Below, piece by piece: positions 1 through 5,115 of a DNA stretch of 5,115 bases. The stretch spans positions 1-5,115 of the forward strand of contig DAIEMM010000030.1 of the NCBI GenBank assembly GCA_027349605.1, given 5' to 3'. The notes beneath the pieces were generated by a model. The model ran no database searches. It was given only the letters and a program-made list of their open reading frames with translations, and was not told the DNA's origin. Numbering within the stretch: the stretch's first letter is position 1; every line of letters starts with the position of its first letter. This stretch comes from Anaeromyxobacteraceae bacterium. GTDB taxonomy: Bacteria; Myxococcota; Myxococcia; Myxococcales; Anaeromyxobacteraceae. Both the position numbers and the translations under genes were made by a program.

Positions 1-492
1 GCCGACCGTGCCAGGGAACTCGGGGCGGTCAAGGTGATCGACTCCGAGGTCGAGGACTTCACCCGCTCGGGCCGAAGGTACGACGTCGTCTTCGACTCTC
101 ACGGCGCCCTGCGTGCCACCTCGGTCGCGCGGGTCCTTGCCCAGGGCGGTCAGCACGTGACGACGCTTCCGGCTCGGCAGGGGTTCCTGCGCTCGTTCTG
201 GCGGAGGTTGTCCCGCGGTCCGAGCGTCCTGGCTGCCACGCCGCGCGACCGCGACGAGGACTACGCCGTGCTGGCCAGGCTGATCGCCGTCGCCAGGATC
301 CGGCCTGCCGTCGCGGAGGTGTTCCCGCTGGAGCGAGCCGGTGAGGCCTTTGCAGCCCAGGAGAGCGGGAGAGCGGTGGGCAAGGTGGTCATCCGCGTCG
401 GAATGCCCGACGACTCGGGTTTCGGTGGGTACCTCGGGGGGTGGCGACTGGCGTTCGCCGAGGACCGCCCGCCTGCCGCAGCCGCGGGCTGA
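1..492 (+). CDS. C-terminal part of a medium-chain (zinc-type) alcohol dehydrogenase / quinone reductase family protein, 5' end outside window
   Basis: The frame is open from base 1 and ends at TGA 490-492, giving 163 residues; the start lies upstream of the window. The segment begins in the second half of the Rossmann domain with ELGAVKVID, which matches the family pattern 'LGAdeVIDy' where the cofactor-binding strand ends. It continues with YDVVFDSHGA, the usual 'yDvvfDavG' strand, then LAQGGQHVTTL. Near the end, AVAEVFPLERAGEAFAAQES followed by GKVVIRV is the typical C-terminal signature in which the last strand returns to the catalytic domain. Such enzymes transfer hydride between NAD(P)H and alcohols, aldehydes, quinones or enones in the cytosol. 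The catalytic residues and the GxGxxG loop are outside the window, so substrate and zinc dependence cannot be judged. About 30 residues follow the usual end (from GMPDDSG to an alanine-rich terminus), which is longer than typical. No partner gene is visible beside it. Confidence 0.82.
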   Translation, partial: ADRARELGAVKVIDSEVEDFTRSGRRYDVVFDSHGALRATSVARVLAQGGQHVTTLPARQGFLRSFWRRLSRGPSVLAATPRDRDEDYAVLARLIAVARIRPAVAEVFPLERAGEAFAAQESGRAVGKVVIRVGMPDDSGFGGYLGGWRLAFAEDRPPAAAAG

Positions 493-494
493 GG

Positions 495-508
495 CCCCCT
501 TCTGGGGG
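495..508 (+). terminator. Short GC hairpin just after the dehydrogenase stop, possible weak terminator
   Basis: Five C residues (495-499) and five G residues (504-508) can pair around a TTCT loop, starting three bases after the stop codon at 490-492. The following bases, GATTCT, are only weakly T-rich, so this is a poor intrinsic terminator by the usual rule. Its position directly behind the gene is the main argument for it. Confidence 0.3.
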
Positions 509-620
509 GATTCTCCACGTCGAAAGTGAGGTCATCGCCTTCATCTCGAGGGACCACGATTCCCATCAGGTAGGCGCCGACGCCACCGAGTCCACTACAC
601 CGGTGCTACGGGATGCCGAG

Positions 621-676
621 GGGGAAAAGGAAGACGCCGGGTCCCCCGGGAAGAACTCCTGGAAGACCCGGCGTCT
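621..676 (-). terminator. Probable Rho-independent terminator (12-bp perfect stem) for minus-strand transcription through the tRNA-like fragment
   Basis: AGACGCCGGGTC at 632-643 is the exact reverse complement of GACCCGGCGTCT at 665-676, with a 21-base spacer between them. Read on the minus strand, the stem is followed by TCCTTTTCCCC (631-621), a modest T tract. No comparable T tract follows on the plus strand, so the direction is minus. The stem begins only five bases beyond the 3' end of the tRNA-like sequence at 681, the usual place for a tRNA terminator. The interrupted T run and the fairly long loop make it less than ideal. Confidence 0.55.
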
Positions 677-680
677 GAAC

Positions 681-721
681 GGGCGCGCCCTAGAGGATTT
701 GAACCTCTGGCCTTCGGATTC
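681..721 (-). pseudogene. 3' half of a tRNA (class I, perhaps tRNA-Arg-like); no 5' half found; possible attachment-site remnant
   Basis: Read on the minus strand from 721 to 681, the sequence has a 3' anticodon stem strand TCCGA (718-714), a five-base variable loop AGGCC (713-709), a perfect five-pair T-stem AGAGG/CCTCT (708-704 and 696-692) around a standard T-loop TTCAAAT (703-697), a 3' acceptor strand AGGGCGC (691-685), a discriminator G (684) and CCC where CCA would be expected. The acceptor strand and G discriminator resemble many bacterial tRNA-Arg genes. Upstream on the same strand, bases 722-800 contain no D-arm and no matching 5' acceptor strand GCGCCCT, so the gene is incomplete. 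An alternative reading is a decayed tRNA-Leu(CAA), because TTCAAAA (731-725) could be its anticodon loop, but the stem there has only three good pairs. A terminator follows directly. The retained part, from the anticodon loop to the 3' end, is the segment that tyrosine integrases commonly use and duplicate. Confidence 0.55.
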
Positions 722-734
722 CGCGTTTTGAACG

Positions 735-818
735 CCATCCGGATCGACCCTCGGGATCTGAAGAAGTTCCTGGCTGGGGCCCGGCCGAGAGGTCCCCGAA
801 CGGTGGTCGGATCGGAGG
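735..818. other. Gap between the tRNA fragment and the next gene; nothing recognised
   Basis: This short stretch completes the roughly 326-base region (493-818) without a convincing protein gene. I see no promoter of standard form, no D-arm sequence for the tRNA fragment and no strong inverted repeat. The open minus-strand frames crossing it also run through the tRNA-like fragment and the terminator, which argues that they are not translated. Confidence 0.4.
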
Positions 819-1100
819 CTAACGCAAGCCATAGAGGTGAAGGAGGAGAGCCCAACCGCTCGGCATGGATCTCGGCGCGTACCCGAGGTCGTGGCCGTGC
901 CTGACGATCTCGACGAACTTGGGGTTGAGGGACCTGCCGGGTGCGATCGCCTGCAGGGCCTCGACGATCTCGGTCGTCAGGTCCTGCAATCGGAAGACCT
1001 TGTAGCTGTGGTGGTAGTAGCGATAGATGCCGTCCTCGGCGCCCCAGTGATCGTCCACTCGAGCAAGCAACTCCGCGAGGCTCGGGAGCGCTGCCTTCAT
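819..1100 (-). CDS. Small unnamed conserved-looking protein (93 aa), possibly internally deleted
   Basis: The frame runs from ATG 1098-1100 to TAG 819-821. The protein looks like genuine coding sequence: an N-terminal helix (LAELLARVDDHWG), an aromatic-rich stretch (GIYRYYHHSYKVFRLQ, residues 24-39), a second helix (LTTEIVEALQAIAP) and a C-terminal PSGWALLLHLYGLR. I do not know a function. It resembles, from memory, a family of uncharacterised bacterial proteins that share both the GIYRFYHxSFKVxxLQ block and a terminal LPSGWAALLYLYxLR block but have several dozen more residues between them. Here only RHGHDLGYAPRS (67-78) links the two, which suggests an internal in-frame deletion. No Shine-Dalgarno sequence precedes the ATG (the preceding bases are GTCGTGACATTCCTCG), and the start lies exactly at the broken end of the nucleotidyltransferase-like frame. 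It may therefore be an untranslated remnant. Confidence in coding ancestry is fair; in an active gene, low. Confidence 0.5.
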   Translation of the reverse strand: MKAALPSLAELLARVDDHWGAEDGIYRYYHHSYKVFRLQDLTTEIVEALQAIAPGRSLNPKFVEIVRHGHDLGYAPRSMPSGWALLLHLYGLR

Positions 1101-1425
1101 CGAGGAATGTCACGACGCCGGTGCCCGGTGTGTGGTCGTCGATGGTGGCGACCTTCGCGATTCCACCGAGCCGCTCGGCGCAGATCCGCACAGCGCGGAC
1201 ATCTCCACGGAAGTCGATGTCCTTGCTCGTGAACGGAGCCTCGCGATCGATGGCCGGCACGCGGGGCGCTGCCCAAAAATTCACGGCCTGGCCGCCGACC
1301 ACGATCACCGAGTCGGCGATCCGCTCGAGCCGGATCAGGATCGGCTTTACGTCGGCGAATGCGAGCGGCCGCTGCCGCTCAGCAGAGTGCCTTGGCCTTT
1401 TCGAGGACAAGCCGGACCCTGACAC
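1096..1425 (-). pseudogene. N-terminal remnant of a nucleotidyltransferase-fold protein (MNT/AbiEii-like superfamily)
   Basis: Read from GTG 1423-1425, about 110 residues look coherent. After a basic leader comes LAFADVKPILIRLERIA, then IVVGGQAVNFWA (residues 41-52) and FTSKDIDF (65-72). The GG at 44-45 and the DxD at 69-71 match the nucleotide-binding and metal-binding signature of the polymerase-beta nucleotidyltransferase fold, seen in minimal nucleotidyltransferases and AbiEii-type toxins. Next come a helix (VRAVRICAERLGG) and DHTPGTGVVTFLDE. In this family a further acidic 'xIDF' strand and a C-terminal half should follow. Instead the frame at about 1096 turns into low-complexity Arg/Pro/Ser sequence and stays open by composition to 595, through the tRNA-like fragment. 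The catalytic domain is thus incomplete and probably inactive. The start is uncertain: there is no clear ribosome binding site before the GTG. Whether it was once a toxin or an ordinary enzyme cannot be told. Confidence 0.5.
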
Positions 1426-1462
1426 CTGAAATAAGCCCGTTCTCGATACGGACGCCCTTCAT
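1379..1462 (-). CDS. Possible 27-aa small ORF overlapping the start of the nucleotidyltransferase remnant
   Basis: ATG 1460-1462 to TGA 1379-1381 encodes MKGVRIENGLISGVRVRLVL followed by EKAKALC. The composition is protein-like (alternating hydrophobic and charged residues, then a short Lys-rich helix), and it overlaps the nucleotidyltransferase-like frame by about 47 bases in another phase. There is no strong ribosome binding site, and its G/C preference at third positions looks weaker than in the SNF2 and SWIM genes. The same frame is open further upstream without an ATG, so it could be the tail of a decayed gene. I do not recognise it, and it may simply be chance. Confidence 0.2.
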   Translation of the reverse strand: MKGVRIENGLISGVRVRLVLEKAKALC

Positions 1463-1597
1463 GACGGTTCCAACCCAACGCAGACTGCATGTCCCGTCGA
1501 CCCGGTCCCTGAAAGGTCGAGGCCGACTAGGCCACCGTCCCCCATCGACGCACCCGTTCGGGCAAGAGCGGCGTCCCGAGCCTCCACTCGATGGTCC
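1463..1597. other. Gap between the SWIM gene and the decayed nucleotidyltransferase region; no gene recognised
   Basis: I see no clear terminator for the SNF2-SWIM operon here. There are only minor inverted repeats: CCCG-TT-CGGG near 1553-1562, GGCC-GACTA-GGCC near 1521-1533, and a widely spaced CCATCGA/TCGATGG pair around 1542-1595. None has a T tract on the minus-strand side, so transcription may run on into the decayed genes below. Confidence 0.35.
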
Positions 1598-2398
1598 TCA
1601 AGAAGGTCGTCCGAGTGCGCGGCGGGCCTTCTTCGCCTTTTTCCGGACCACCTTCCTCGGCTTCCGGGCCGGGCGCGATGCCTTCGCCTCCATCTCGATC
1701 CCGAAGATCTCCCCCAGGTGCTCGTCGCCGATCGCTGCGCCGGCCCGGGTCGCTGCCGCTAGACCCTTCGCCCGCCCGGCGTCGGCGACCAGCTCGGCCC
1801 CGTCCACCCCGCGCAGCGTGAAGAGGAGCTCGGGTGCCTGGTCGAGCCGCGCTCCGACGCCGTAGAGCACCGCCGCGAGGTGCTTGCAGAGCACGACCCC
1901 GTCCGGGCAGGAGCAAGACATCCGGATCTCGCGCGTGCCGGGGAAGAGCCCCTTCTCCCGGTGGCAGAGCACCGCCATGACCTCGGTGGAGAGCTTGCCC
2001 GTGAGGAGCTCGACGACGGTACCGATCTGGCCCGCGCACTCCTTCCGGGCACGCTTCCAGCGCGCCGGGGCGAGGGGCGCGATGCGAACGAGCACGTCGT
2101 AGATCTCGCTCCCGGAGACCAACGCACGAAGTTCACCCTTCGTCACCTGAAGGTCGATGACCGAACCATTTCGGGCGTAGGTCCGGCCCCGAGGAAGGCG
2201 GCTCTCGTAGTCGGCGTAGGACTCGAGGTGGCTGCACCAGGCCTTTCCCCAGAAGGTGTTCGCGATGTGTCGCCCGGAGATCTCGACCGGACGAGGGTCA
2301 TGTCCCCTCTTCCGGAGTTGCGCCAGCTTCCGGGCGGCGCGCTTGCGGCGCTGCGCCACGGAGACGTATGGGGCGAAGCCGTAGTAGCCGTAACCCAT
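1598..2398 (-). CDS. SWIM zinc-finger protein, partner of the SNF2-family ATPase
   Basis: The protein has 266 residues, from ATG 2396-2398 to TGA 1598-1600. The SWIM motif CxC-x6-CxH is at residues 162-173 (C162, C164, C171, H173) and is followed by the usual helix LAAVLYGVGARLD. These residues should bind one zinc ion, and SWIM domains are thought to bind DNA or proteins. The N-terminal part carries the block typical of bacterial SWIM proteins that accompany SNF2 ATPases: FWGKAWCSHLESY (49-61), then RLPRGRTYARNGSVIDLQV (67-85) and a beta-rich stretch to about 107. The last 25 residues are very basic (RKPRKVVRKKAKKARR near 245-260), like histone-H1-type tails in GC-rich bacteria, which suggests non-specific DNA contact. 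The gene lies 15 bases downstream of the SNF2 stop with its own strong ribosome binding site, so it is the second gene of an operon. The start is well supported. No clear terminator is seen behind it. Confidence 0.9.
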   Translation of the reverse strand: MGYGYYGFAPYVSVAQRRKRAARKLAQLRKRGHDPRPVEISGRHIANTFWGKAWCSHLESYADYESRLPRGRTYARNGSVIDLQVTKGELRALVSGSEIYDVLVRIAPLAPARWKRARKECAGQIGTVVELLTGKLSTEVMAVLCHREKGLFPGTREIRMSCSCPDGVVLCKHLAAVLYGVGARLDQAPELLFTLRGVDGAELVADAGRAKGLAAATRAGAAIGDEHLGEIFGIEMEAKASRPARKPRKVVRKKAKKARRALGRPS

Positions 2399-2402
2399 CG
2401 AT

Positions 2403-2408
2403 CCTCCT
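2403..2408 (-). promoter_or_regulatory. Shine-Dalgarno sequence of the SWIM gene
   Basis: On the minus strand the 15-base gap between the SNF2 stop (2414-2416) and the SWIM ATG (2396-2398) reads CCGCGAGGAGGATCG. It contains a full AGGAGG four bases before the ATG. This fixes the SWIM start and shows the second gene has its own efficient initiation site rather than depending only on translational coupling. Confidence 0.75.
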
Positions 2409-2413
2409 CGCGG

Positions 2414-5110
2414 TCATGTGTCCGACGTCGCGCTTCGCAGGTCCAGCGAAATCAGTCGGAGGAGTTCCCGGTCGTCGAGCTCGGTGAGCCGGACCTCGCC
2501 GCCGCCTTCCAGCAGATCGCGCGACAGGGCCTGCTTGTCCTCGAGCTTGGCGTCGATCCGCTCCTCGATCGTCCCCCGGCACACCAGCTTGTGCACGAGG
2601 ACGCCCCGTTTCTGGCCGATGCGGAAGGCCCGATCGGTGGCCTGGTTCTCCACCGCCGGATTCCACCAGCGATCGAAGTGGACCACGTGGGTCGCGGCGG
2701 TGAGATTGAGTCCGGTTCCGCCCGCCTTGAGCGAGAGCACGAAGAAGGGGATGCCATCTTCCTCCTGGAACCGTCGCACCAGTTCCGACCGCTCCTTCAC
2801 CCGGGTCTCACCGGTGAGGACGAGCCCCGGGCGCCCGAAGGCTCCGCCCAGGAAGCGGGCCAGCGGCTCCGCCATCTCGCGAAACTGGGTGAAGACGAGC
2901 GCCTTCTCCTGGCGCGAGGAGACGACCTCGGCGATCTCTCCCAGGCGGGAGAACTTGCCGCTCTCGCCGGGCGCCCATCCGCCATCGCCCAGCCATTGGG
3001 AGGGGTGGTTGCAGATCTGCTTCAGCCGCAGGAGGTAGGAGAGGACCACGCCGCGCCGCCGCATCCGATCGCCGGGCGCCACGCTCGCGACCTCTCGGGC
3101 GAGGGCCTCGACCGATTCCTCGTACAGTGCTGCCTGGCGCTTCGTGAGTGCGCAGAAGGCCTTCACCTCGGTCTTCTCGGGGAGGTCGGCGATGACCGAG
3201 CGATCGGTCTTGAGCCGCCGCAGGATGTACGGGCGGACCAGTTGCCGGAGCCCGGCGGGAGACGATGCGCGCTTCAGATAGGACCCGAACTGCTTCGCGG
3301 ATCCGAGGAGCCCGGGGTTCACGAAATCGAAGAGGGACCAGAGATCGCCGGCGCGGTTCTCGACCGGGGTGCCGGTGAGGACCAGCCTCCACCTGGACCG
3401 GAGTTCCTTCACGGCGCGCGTCTGGCGGGCGCCGGGGTTCTTGATGGCCTGCGCCTCGTCGAGCACCACGAGCCCGAACGAGCAGGTGGCGAGCCAGGAA
3501 GTGCGGGCCACCCCAGCGTAGGTCACCACGACCAGGTCGACCCCGCGAACGGCCTCCGGCGTGAGGGCCTCGAGCTCGCTCCGGGGCATCGCCGATGGGT
3601 GAACGACCAGCACGCGCAACGAGGGAGCGAATCGCCTCGCCTCCGCCTGCCAGTTCGCAAGCAGCGAGGCCGGGACCACGAGGAGGTGGGGTCCGGGAAG
3701 GGTGCGATTCCGCTTCAGCAGGAGCAGGAGGGCGAGGACCTGGATCGTCTTGCCGAGCCCCATGTCGTCGGCCAGGCACCCCCCGAGTCCCAGCCGGGAG
3801 AGCGTCCACAGCCAGCGAACGCCCGCGCGCTGGTAGGGCCGGAGCTCCGTGAGCAGCGCCGCGCCCGGGTCGGCCGCCTCCCCGATGGCCTCGCCGCGGA
3901 GAGCGGCCAGCGTTTCTCCGAGCCAGGCGCCCGGCTGGATCCCCACCCATTCCGGGTCGGCGACGGGCAGGCCATCCTCGGCTGCCCCCATGTCGGCTCC
4001 GGAGACGAGGCGCATCGCGTCGACGAAGGTGAGACCGTCCGACACGTTCCGCTTCGCCGCCCTCCACCGGCGGAGCAACTCGTCGAGCCGCTCCGCGGCG
4101 ACCTCGACCCATCGTCCCTTGAGGAGGGCGAGGCCGCTGCCTTGCTTCCGAAGCGCCTGCAGCTCCGCCTCGGTGATCTCCTGATCCCCGAGGGTGAGGC
4201 GCACGTCGAAGTCGAGCACAGCCTCCAGCCCGAGCCCCGCCGGCCGCCGTTCCCCGACCGAGACGGTGACCCGTGGCCGCGGAGGCCGGCTTCCGCTCCA
4301 CCAGTCGGGCACCCGGACGACCACACCGCACTCCTGAAGCCCCGGGATCTCGCGGAGGAACCGGTGCGCCTCGGCAGGCGTCCAGGCCTGCGGCTGGAAC
4401 AGCCGCCCGGAGTCCGCCATGGCCTTGACGAGCGCGCTCCTCTCGCTTGCCCGCTGAACCGGTTGCAGGAGGGCCAAGAGCCGGCGCCGGTCGGCGGCGG
4501 ACGAGGCCTCGCGGACGGCTTCGCCGAGTGGCCGGTGCTGCGGCTTGCCTCCCTGGGAAAGTCCGGTCGTGTAGGTGGCCAGGAAGGCGAAGGGCCGGTC
4601 GGAATCGCGCTTGTTCTCGGCGAGATGGAAGTGGACGCGACCGACCACCGCCCACGCCGGATCGCGAGCCGTCAGCCACTCCTGCACGGTGCCGCGCAGC
4701 CCCTTCATCTCCGCCCGCCACGCCTCACCAAGGGCGGTCCACAGCGCGGAGAGGACCTCGATGCTCAGGTACTCCGAGCCCGGCATGAGCGGGGCTCGCG
4801 ACAGGAGCGCGGCCAAATCGCCGTCCCGAGGCCGCGGGTCGGCCTGCTCCCGTAGCGCCTCTAGGTCGGGGAGGGCGCAGAGCGCCGCGACGAATGCGCG
4901 TCCGAAGTCGCGCCAGAAGGCGAACGCGGGTGGGAGCAGCGTCGTACCCTTCGTCGAACCCAGGTGGAGCAAGCCAGCCCCTTGGCCGTGCCGGAAGGCA
5001 TCCCGGATTCCTTGCGCCACCCGGGGTTCCAGGGCCGCGCCACCCGAGTCGCCCGGGCCCAGGAAGACGTGACCCGTGGGCGCGAGGCAGATGGCGATTG
5101 GCTCGTTCAC
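2414..5110 (-). CDS. SNF2-family DEAD/DEAH-box ATPase/helicase (bacterial SNF2 with N-terminal associated domain)
   Basis: The protein has 898 residues from GTG 5108-5110 to TGA 2414-2416. It is a superfamily-2 ATPase with the full motif set: LRPYQRAGVRWL (423-434), Walker A DDMGLGKT (448-455, Lys454), motif Ia LLVVPASLLANWQAE (476-490), motif II DEAQ (551-554) followed by AIKNPG, motif III LTGTPVEN (578-585), ALVFTQF (737-743), LKAGGTGLNLTAATHVVHFD (794-813) with RWWNPAVE, and motif VI QATDRAFRIGQ (823-833), which carries the arginine finger. Residues 1-240 hold GAGLLHLGSTKG and PPAFAFWRDFGRAFVAALCA, and about 240-400 corresponds to the SNF2 helicase-associated domain of bacterial members. 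The length is normal for these. Such proteins translocate on double-stranded DNA using ATP and remodel bound complexes; strand-separating activity is usually absent. It is the first visible gene of the operon with the SWIM protein. The GTG lies five bases from the window edge, so its ribosome binding site cannot be seen and the true start may be further upstream. No motif residue is missing. Confidence 0.93.
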   Translation of the reverse strand: MNEPIAICLAPTGHVFLGPGDSGGAALEPRVAQGIRDAFRHGQGAGLLHLGSTKGTTLLPPAFAFWRDFGRAFVAALCALPDLEALREQADPRPRDGDLAALLSRAPLMPGSEYLSIEVLSALWTALGEAWRAEMKGLRGTVQEWLTARDPAWAVVGRVHFHLAENKRDSDRPFAFLATYTTGLSQGGKPQHRPLGEAVREASSAADRRRLLALLQPVQRASERSALVKAMADSGRLFQPQAWTPAEAHRFLREIPGLQECGVVVRVPDWWSGSRPPRPRVTVSVGERRPAGLGLEAVLDFDVRLTLGDQEITEAELQALRKQGSGLALLKGRWVEVAAERLDELLRRWRAAKRNVSDGLTFVDAMRLVSGADMGAAEDGLPVADPEWVGIQPGAWLGETLAALRGEAIGEAADPGAALLTELRPYQRAGVRWLWTLSRLGLGGCLADDMGLGKTIQVLALLLLLKRNRTLPGPHLLVVPASLLANWQAEARRFAPSLRVLVVHPSAMPRSELEALTPEAVRGVDLVVVTYAGVARTSWLATCSFGLVVLDEAQAIKNPGARQTRAVKELRSRWRLVLTGTPVENRAGDLWSLFDFVNPGLLGSAKQFGSYLKRASSPAGLRQLVRPYILRRLKTDRSVIADLPEKTEVKAFCALTKRQAALYEESVEALAREVASVAPGDRMRRRGVVLSYLLRLKQICNHPSQWLGDGGWAPGESGKFSRLGEIAEVVSSRQEKALVFTQFREMAEPLARFLGGAFGRPGLVLTGETRVKERSELVRRFQEEDGIPFFVLSLKAGGTGLNLTAATHVVHFDRWWNPAVENQATDRAFRIGQKRGVLVHKLVCRGTIEERIDAKLEDKQALSRDLLEGGGEVRLTELDDRELLRLISLDLRSATSDT

Positions 5111-5115
5111 GAGGG

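Noticed and set aside
480..590. A minus-strand frame reading GLGGVGAYLMGIVVPRDEGD and onward, which looks protein-like for some 35 residues
   Set aside because: It is short, bounded upstream by a stop, continues antisense into the dehydrogenase gene as low-complexity sequence, and matches no family I know. It could be a gene scrap, but I cannot support it.
709..740. Reading this region as a complete tRNA-Leu(CAA) with anticodon loop TTCAAAA
   Set aside because: Only three stem pairs flank that loop, the presumed long variable arm does not fold well, and no D-arm or 5' acceptor strand matching AGGGCGC is present upstream.
595..1095. Continuation of the nucleotidyltransferase frame to give a 276-residue protein
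   Set aside because: After about residue 110 the sequence turns into Arg/Pro/Ser-rich noise and runs through the tRNA-like fragment and terminator. The open frame there is a product of base composition.
2808..4721. A 637-codon minus-strand frame overlapping the SNF2 gene in another phase
   Set aside because: Low-complexity Arg/Gly/Ala/Pro sequence with no motif; a frame shadow of the SNF2 gene.
1880..4855. A 991-codon open frame on the plus strand, antisense to the SNF2 and SWIM genes
   Set aside because: Its translation is rich in Arg, Gly, Pro, Glu, Leu and His without any recognisable domain, and it lies exactly opposite two genes with clear family motifs. Long antisense frames are expected in GC-rich genes because stop codons are rare there.
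1..5115. CRISPR array, insertion sequence ends or transposase
   Set aside because: No regularly spaced repeats, no transposase-like frame and no paired terminal inverted repeats were seen.

Overview
This window comes from a GC-rich bacterial chromosome. Codon third positions in the clear genes are mostly G or C, and most open frames on the opposite strand are shadows of that composition. The SNF2/SWIM gene pair and the base composition would fit Myxococcota, other former Deltaproteobacteria, Acidobacteria or a similar soil or metagenome lineage. Nothing in the sequence fixes the taxon.

Layout, left to right. (1) Positions 1-492, plus strand: the 3' part of a medium-chain (zinc-type) alcohol dehydrogenase / quinone reductase gene whose start lies outside the window, followed at once by a short GC hairpin. 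(2) Positions 493-818 hold no convincing protein gene. They do hold, on the minus strand, what looks like the 3' half of a tRNA (T-arm, 3' acceptor strand, discriminator and CC), followed by a 12-bp perfect inverted repeat with a T-containing tail that looks like its terminator. No 5' half is visible, so this reads as a tRNA-derived attachment-site remnant or a decayed tRNA. (3) Positions 819-1425, minus strand: a decayed patch. The N-terminal part of a nucleotidyltransferase-fold protein loses its family resemblance exactly where a second, small, unnamed protein begins in another frame. (4) Positions 1598-5110, minus strand: the main content, a two-gene operon coding for a bacterial SNF2-family ATPase (898 aa) and, 15 bases downstream, a SWIM zinc-finger protein (266 aa).

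The SNF2 protein has all the helicase-superfamily-2 motifs and should be an ATP-driven double-stranded-DNA or nucleoprotein translocase. The SWIM protein is its usual bacterial partner and carries a CxC-x6-CxH zinc site and a very basic tail, so it probably supplies nucleic-acid binding. The biological role of this pair is not established. I see no clear new system. The most interesting points are the tRNA 3' fragment with a preserved terminator next to decayed genes, which suggests a past integration or deletion, and the SNF2-SWIM operon itself.
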